Shown: piece after piece, positions 61,132 to 64,000 of the stretch
How positions within the stretch are numbered: position 1 is the stretch's first letter
Layout of the letters: each line of letters starts with the position of its first letter
DNA from: Brassicibacter mesophilus
Lineage (GTDB): Bacteria > Bacillota > Clostridia > Tissierellales > Proteiniboraceae
Assembly (NCBI RefSeq): GCF_050433385.1
Contig: NZ_JBNPXI010000007.1
Coordinates: forward strand, 99,549 to 163,548
Direction: 5' to 3'
Length of the DNA: 64,000 bases
Program-made: the position numbers and the translations under genes
The notes under the pieces: generated by a model
Seen by the model: only the letters and a program-made list of their open reading frames with translations
Database searches by the model: none
What the model was told of the DNA's origin: nothing

Positions 61132-62013
61132 TTAACATTCTAATATTTCAACAAATTTTTTCGAAGCAATTGAAAGAGTTACACTTTTTAAAAAGCAATA
61201 TCCAATATTTCTTTTAGGTATTGGTTTAGACAGTTGTACCTCGTGTAGTATCCCTTTTTGCAAATATTCCTGAGAAAATTCTTTAATGACACATGCTATA
61301 CCAAGATTAATCTTTGCAAACTCTAATAATAAATCATGGGATCCAAGTTCTATCTCTGGGTTAATTTTAACACCTTTTGACAGCATGTACTTTTCAACAT
61401 ACTGTCTTGAATTTGATTTAGGCTCAAGTAGTATGAGTGGAAACTTTAATAATTCTTCAAGACTTAAAGGTATAGAAAATTCATCTTTGTATTTCTCACC
61501 ACAAACAAAAATATCATTTACTTCTATACATTTTCTTACCTCTAAAGATGAATCTTTTATAGGTAGATTACAAATCGCAATATCTATTTCTCCTGACTTT
61601 AACATAGCACAAAGCTCTAAAGTCGTACGATTGATTATTTTCAACTTAATATTTGGATACATGCTATGAAATCTTTCTAGATAAGGTAATAGAAAATATC
61701 TTGAAATAGTATCTCCAACACCTATTTTCAAATCACCTATCATAAGACTCTTAAATTCCATGAGCTTTTTTTCACCTACATTAATTAAGTTAATAGCTGA
61801 ATTAGTGTATTCATATAAAAGCTGTCCTTCATTTGTAAGAACAACTCCCTTAGGTGTTCTTGTAAAAAGACGTATTTCCAACTCTGTTTCAAGCTGCATA
61901 ATTGATTGACTAACAGCTGGCTGAGTCATGTAAAGCATTTTCGCAGCCTTAGAAAAGCTTTGACATTTAGCTACCTCACAGAAAACTCTATATAAATCTA
62001 ACTTAGTTGGCAT
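61132..62013 (-). CDS. LysR-family transcriptional regulator
   Basis: The 293-residue protein has the N-terminal LysR helix-turn-helix (VAKCQSFSKAAKMLYMTQPAVSQSIMQLETELEIRLFTRTPKGVVLT is spread over residues 12-60) and a periplasmic-binding-like effector domain. It is divergent from the CofE-like gene with 123 bases between, the usual arrangement for LysR control of a neighbour. The effector is unknown. Confidence 0.93.
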   Translation of the reverse strand: MPTKLDLYRVFCEVAKCQSFSKAAKMLYMTQPAVSQSIMQLETELEIRLFTRTPKGVVLTNEGQLLYEYTNSAINLINVGEKKLMEFKSLMIGDLKIGVGDTISRYFLLPYLERFHSMYPNIKLKIINRTTLELCAMLKSGEIDIAICNLPIKDSSLEVRKCIEVNDIFVCGEKYKDEFSIPLSLEELLKFPLILLEPKSNSRQYVEKYMLSKGVKINPEIELGSHDLLLEFAKINLGIACVIKEFSQEYLQKGILHEVQLSKPIPKRNIGYCFLKSVTLSIASKKFVEILEC

Positions 62014-62136
62014 ATAAGCACTCCTTATATCTAATATTATATCTATTTATTTTACTTATATCATAAAGAAGGTATATACTACAAGTATAGAATATGATTT
62101 CAATCCAAAATAAAAATAATTAAGGAGAGATTATAG

Positions 62137-63327
62137 ATGGAAAGAGTAGTAGGTACTGTTGTTAGAGGTCTTCGTGCCCCAATTATCAATCAAGGAGATA
62201 ATATAGCAGAAATTGTTGTAAATAGTGTACTGAAAGCTTCTGAAACAGAAGGCTTCTCTATTAATGATAAAGATATTGTTACTGTGACCGAATCTATCGT
62301 AGCTCGTGCACAAGGTAACTATGCAAGTATTGATGCTATTGGAAAAGATGTAAGTTCAAAATTTGGAGAAGATACTATAGGTGTTATATTTCCTATTTTA
62401 AGTCGTAACCGTTTTGCTATTTGTCTTCGTGGTATTGCAAAAGGCGCAAAAAAAATTGTGTTAATGCTTAGCTATCCATCTGATGAAGTAGGTAATCACT
62501 TAATAGATATGGATATTCTTGATGAAAAAGGTGTAAATCCTTGGACAGATGTTTTAACCGAAAAACAATTCCGCGATTATTTCGGATATAATAAGCATAC
62601 TTTCACTGGTGTTGATTATATTGATTATTATAAATCTCTTATTGAAGAGTATGGTGTTAAATGTGAGGTTGTTTTTTCTAATAATCCAAAAACAATTTTA
62701 GATTATACTAAAAATGTACTTACTTGTGATATTCATACGAGATTTAGAACAAAGAAAATATTAAAAGCAAATGGTGGAGAGAAAGTTTATGCTCTTGATG
62801 ATATTCTATCAACATCAGTTAATGGTAGTGGATACAACGAAACATATGGTCTTTTAGGCTCAAATAAATCAACGGAAGCAAGTGTTAAGCTTTTCCCACG
62901 TGACTGCCAACCTGTTGTTGATAACATCCAAACTATACTTAAAGAAAAGACTGGAAAAACTGTTGAGGTTATGATTTATGGAGATGGAGCATTTAAAGAT
63001 CCTGTAGGTAAGATTTGGGAGCTTGCTGACCCTGTTGTATCACCAGCTTATACATCAGGACTTGAAGGAACTCCTAATGAAATTAAGTTAAAGTATCTTG
63101 CAGACAACAACTTTGCTCATTTAAGAGGAGAAGAGCTAAAGAAAGCTATCTCTGAATACATTAAAAACAAGAAGTCGGACCTTGTAGGCGCAATGGAAGC
63201 ACAGGGAACTACACCTAGAAGACTTACTGACCTTATAGGTTCACTTTCTGATTTAACCTCAGGAAGTGGAGATAAAGGTACCCCTATAATATATATTCAA
63301 GGTTATTTTGATAACTATACAAAATAG
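62137..63327 (+). CDS. Coenzyme F420-0:L-glutamate ligase-like protein
   Basis: The 396-residue protein resembles CofE/FbiB-type ligases that add glutamate to F420-0: VTESIVARAQGNYASIDAIG near residue 50, GVIFPILSRNRFAICLRGIA near residue 86, VMIYGDGAFKDPVGKIWELADP near residue 283 with metal-binding acidic residues, and a TPRRLTDLIGSLSDLTSGSGDKGTP tail. Similar proteins occur in Clostridia that are not known to make F420, so the substrate may be a different amino or carboxylate compound. A good AAGGAGAG ribosome-binding site is present. It is divergent from a LysR gene and closed by a terminator. Confidence 0.82.
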   Translation: MERVVGTVVRGLRAPIINQGDNIAEIVVNSVLKASETEGFSINDKDIVTVTESIVARAQGNYASIDAIGKDVSSKFGEDTIGVIFPILSRNRFAICLRGIAKGAKKIVLMLSYPSDEVGNHLIDMDILDEKGVNPWTDVLTEKQFRDYFGYNKHTFTGVDYIDYYKSLIEEYGVKCEVVFSNNPKTILDYTKNVLTCDIHTRFRTKKILKANGGEKVYALDDILSTSVNGSGYNETYGLLGSNKSTEASVKLFPRDCQPVVDNIQTILKEKTGKTVEVMIYGDGAFKDPVGKIWELADPVVSPAYTSGLEGTPNEIKLKYLADNNFAHLRGEELKKAISEYIKNKKSDLVGAMEAQGTTPRRLTDLIGSLSDLTSGSGDKGTPIIYIQGYFDNYTK

Positions 63328-63353
63328 CAGCTTATATTAATAAGTATTTAATT

Positions 63354-63420
63354 AACTCTTTCCTCGTTAGAGCAATGATTCTCAATGAATCAATTCAATG
63401 TTGAGGGGAGAGTTTTTTAT
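63354..63420 (+). terminator. Intrinsic terminator of the CofE-like gene
   Basis: Arms AACTCTTTCCTC (63354-63365) and GAGGGGAGAGTT (63403-63414) pair with two G-U positions and are followed by TTTTTT. Confidence 0.8.
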
Positions 63421-63438
63421 TTATTGGGTTTTATAAAA

Positions 63439-63483
63439 TTTGCCATGAAAATGCAGACATATTATAGCAATTTTCATGGCAAA
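63439..63483. repeat. Orphan 14-base inverted repeat
   Basis: Perfect arms TTTGCCATGAAAAT (63439-63452) and ATTTTCATGGCAAA (63470-63483) enclose 17 bases. No adjacent gene ends here, so it is not clearly a terminator. It may be a mobile-element end or an operator. Confidence 0.6.
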
Positions 63484-63534
63484 AATTTGTTATATTTGGT
63501 TATTTAGTTTAGTACGTTCAGCTTATTTAACTAC

Positions 63535-63563
63535 TTTACATTTTTTTCAATATGATGTATAAT
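63535..63563 (+). promoter_or_regulatory. Sigma-A promoter in the gene-poor right end
   Basis: TTTACA and a perfect TATAAT are separated by 17 bases. It points into the structured region 63570-63726. Confidence 0.78.
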
Positions 63564-63569
63564 ATATCG

Positions 63570-63726
63570 TGTAAAATAATTCTATTTTAGGAGATGTGAG
63601 TCTATAATGTCTAATTACGTAATTCTTACAATTGAACTAGTTTAGAACAAGGGATAAGTCTGCCCTTTTTTAACTATTTCAATTTAATATGAATTACGTA
63701 GTGAAGTATTAAAGACTCTTTTTTGT
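63570..63726 (+). ncRNA. Putative attenuator-type leader or small RNA
   Basis: The predicted transcript has a short ORF at 63607-63645, a small hairpin AAGGG/CCCTT followed by six T (63649-63671), and a long-range stem in which GAGTCT and ACGTAATTC (63598-63625) pair with GAATTACGT and AGACTC (63691-63718), followed again by six T. The ORF start lies in one arm of the long stem. This resembles a translation-coupled attenuator, but no long gene follows before the window ends. Confidence 0.5.
63607..63645 (+). CDS. Putative 12-residue leader peptide
   Basis: An ORF encoding MSNYVILTIELV lies 13 bases after AGGAG, a long spacing. It falls inside the predicted leader. Its start codon is in a structure that pairs with the downstream terminator arm. 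Too short to judge by coding content. Confidence 0.35.
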   Translation: MSNYVILTIELV

Positions 63727-63862
63727 TGCCATTTTTTATCTATGCTTACTTATGTATGGTTAACATCATTTTTTAATTATTTTATTCGATTTTGATCATA
63801 CACTATGCTTCTATTCCACAGGAGCTTCCATGGGCTTTAAAAAATATAGTATAAAACTATTT

Positions 63863-63900
63863 AAGGAAAGAGGAACTTTATTACCCTCTTTCCTTTTTTT
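63863..63900 (+). terminator. Intrinsic terminator near the right edge
   Basis: Perfect 11-base arms AAGGAAAGAGG (63863-63873) and CCTCTTTCCTT (63885-63895) are followed by a run of T. A short ORF at 63830-63907 with an AGGAG signal overlaps it and may be fortuitous. Confidence 0.85.
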
Positions 63901-64000
63901 ATTTTAAGGAGCATTCCTGTAATAAATAAAAATGAACTTTGAAAAAAGAAATACCACCTGTTAAAATACGAGGTGTCAGATAATCTCACGTGAAAAACTG

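Noticed and set aside
63830..63907. Short ORF with AGGAG signal at the right edge.
   Set aside because: It runs straight through a strong terminator hairpin and T tract, and the predicted peptide tail is the translation of that hairpin. Probably fortuitous.
63976..64000. Possible 3' end of a minus-strand gene entering from the right edge.
   Set aside because: Only about seven codons before a TGA are visible, with a weak hairpin after it; not enough to support a feature.
1..64000. CRISPR arrays, insertion sequences, prophage, tRNA and rRNA genes.
   Set aside because: No regularly spaced repeats, transposase or integrase reading frames, or tRNA/rRNA signatures were recognised by reading; a dedicated scan could still find a degenerate case.

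Overview
The window looks like chromosome of a low-GC Gram-positive anaerobe of the class Clostridia. Three things point there: the ctsR-mcsA-mcsB-clpC stress operon beside radA, disA, a CarD-type regulator, a YacL-type PIN/TRAM protein and ispD-ispF; classic Firmicutes RNA control (a tyrosine T-box, a PyrR attenuator, a CtsR box); and anaerobic enzymes (a putative double-cubane reductase and a PflA-like radical SAM protein). The genus cannot be fixed from sequence alone. No rRNA, tRNA, CRISPR array, insertion sequence or prophage was recognised. Most genes lie on the minus strand.

Layout. 0-13.5 kb is a conserved housekeeping block, nearly all on the minus strand: ispF (cut by the window edge), ispD, yacL, carD, a small plus-strand gene, disA, radA, an unrecognised small gene, clpC, mcsB, mcsA, ctsR and a second EF-G-like GTPase. 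13.8-20.5 kb holds single metabolic genes: a HisC-type aminotransferase, a double-cubane-type reductase, an acetyltransferase-like protein, guanine deaminase and an MFS exporter. The exporter has a long leader with a consensus promoter, a 25-codon ORF and two intrinsic terminators. 20.9-25.3 kb is carB-carA under a PyrR attenuator. 25.4-33.8 kb holds a LUD-domain protein, an MFS transporter, a MarR plus membrane-protein pair, S-adenosylmethionine decarboxylase, a radical SAM protein, a metallophosphoesterase and an M29 aminopeptidase.

33.8-42 kb: a GntR/ABC-transporter operon with a self-control operator, a TtcA-like PP-loop protein, a RavA/ViaA-like AAA+ and VWA pair, a decayed S4-domain fragment, a patatin and a D-cysteine desulfhydrase-like enzyme. 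42.2-50.6 kb is an accessory catabolic locus. A minus-strand operon (NCS1 permease, DUF917 protein, hydantoinase/oxoprolinase) starts at a sigma-54 promoter. It diverges from a sigma-54 activator that is followed by a second, diverged DUF917/hydantoinase pair whose hydantoinase copy has lost its nucleotide-binding motifs.

50.6-64 kb: a fold-type-II PLP enzyme fused to an acetyltransferase behind a long structured leader, an ABC-F protein, a permuted NlpC/P60-like protein, a DUF2785 protein with a MerR-like promoter, T-box-controlled tyrS, a methyltransferase, an acetyltransferase plus an Fpg/Nei-like protein lacking catalytic residues, a LysR regulator divergent from a CofE-like ligase, and a gene-poor right end. 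That end carries a strong promoter, a 12-codon ORF and stacked terminators.

The best candidates for something undescribed are the attenuator-like leader of the exporter, the duplicated and degenerate hydantoinase/DUF917 locus, the structured leader with its PLP-GNAT fusion, the Fpg/Nei-like protein, and the orphan leader at 63.5 kb.
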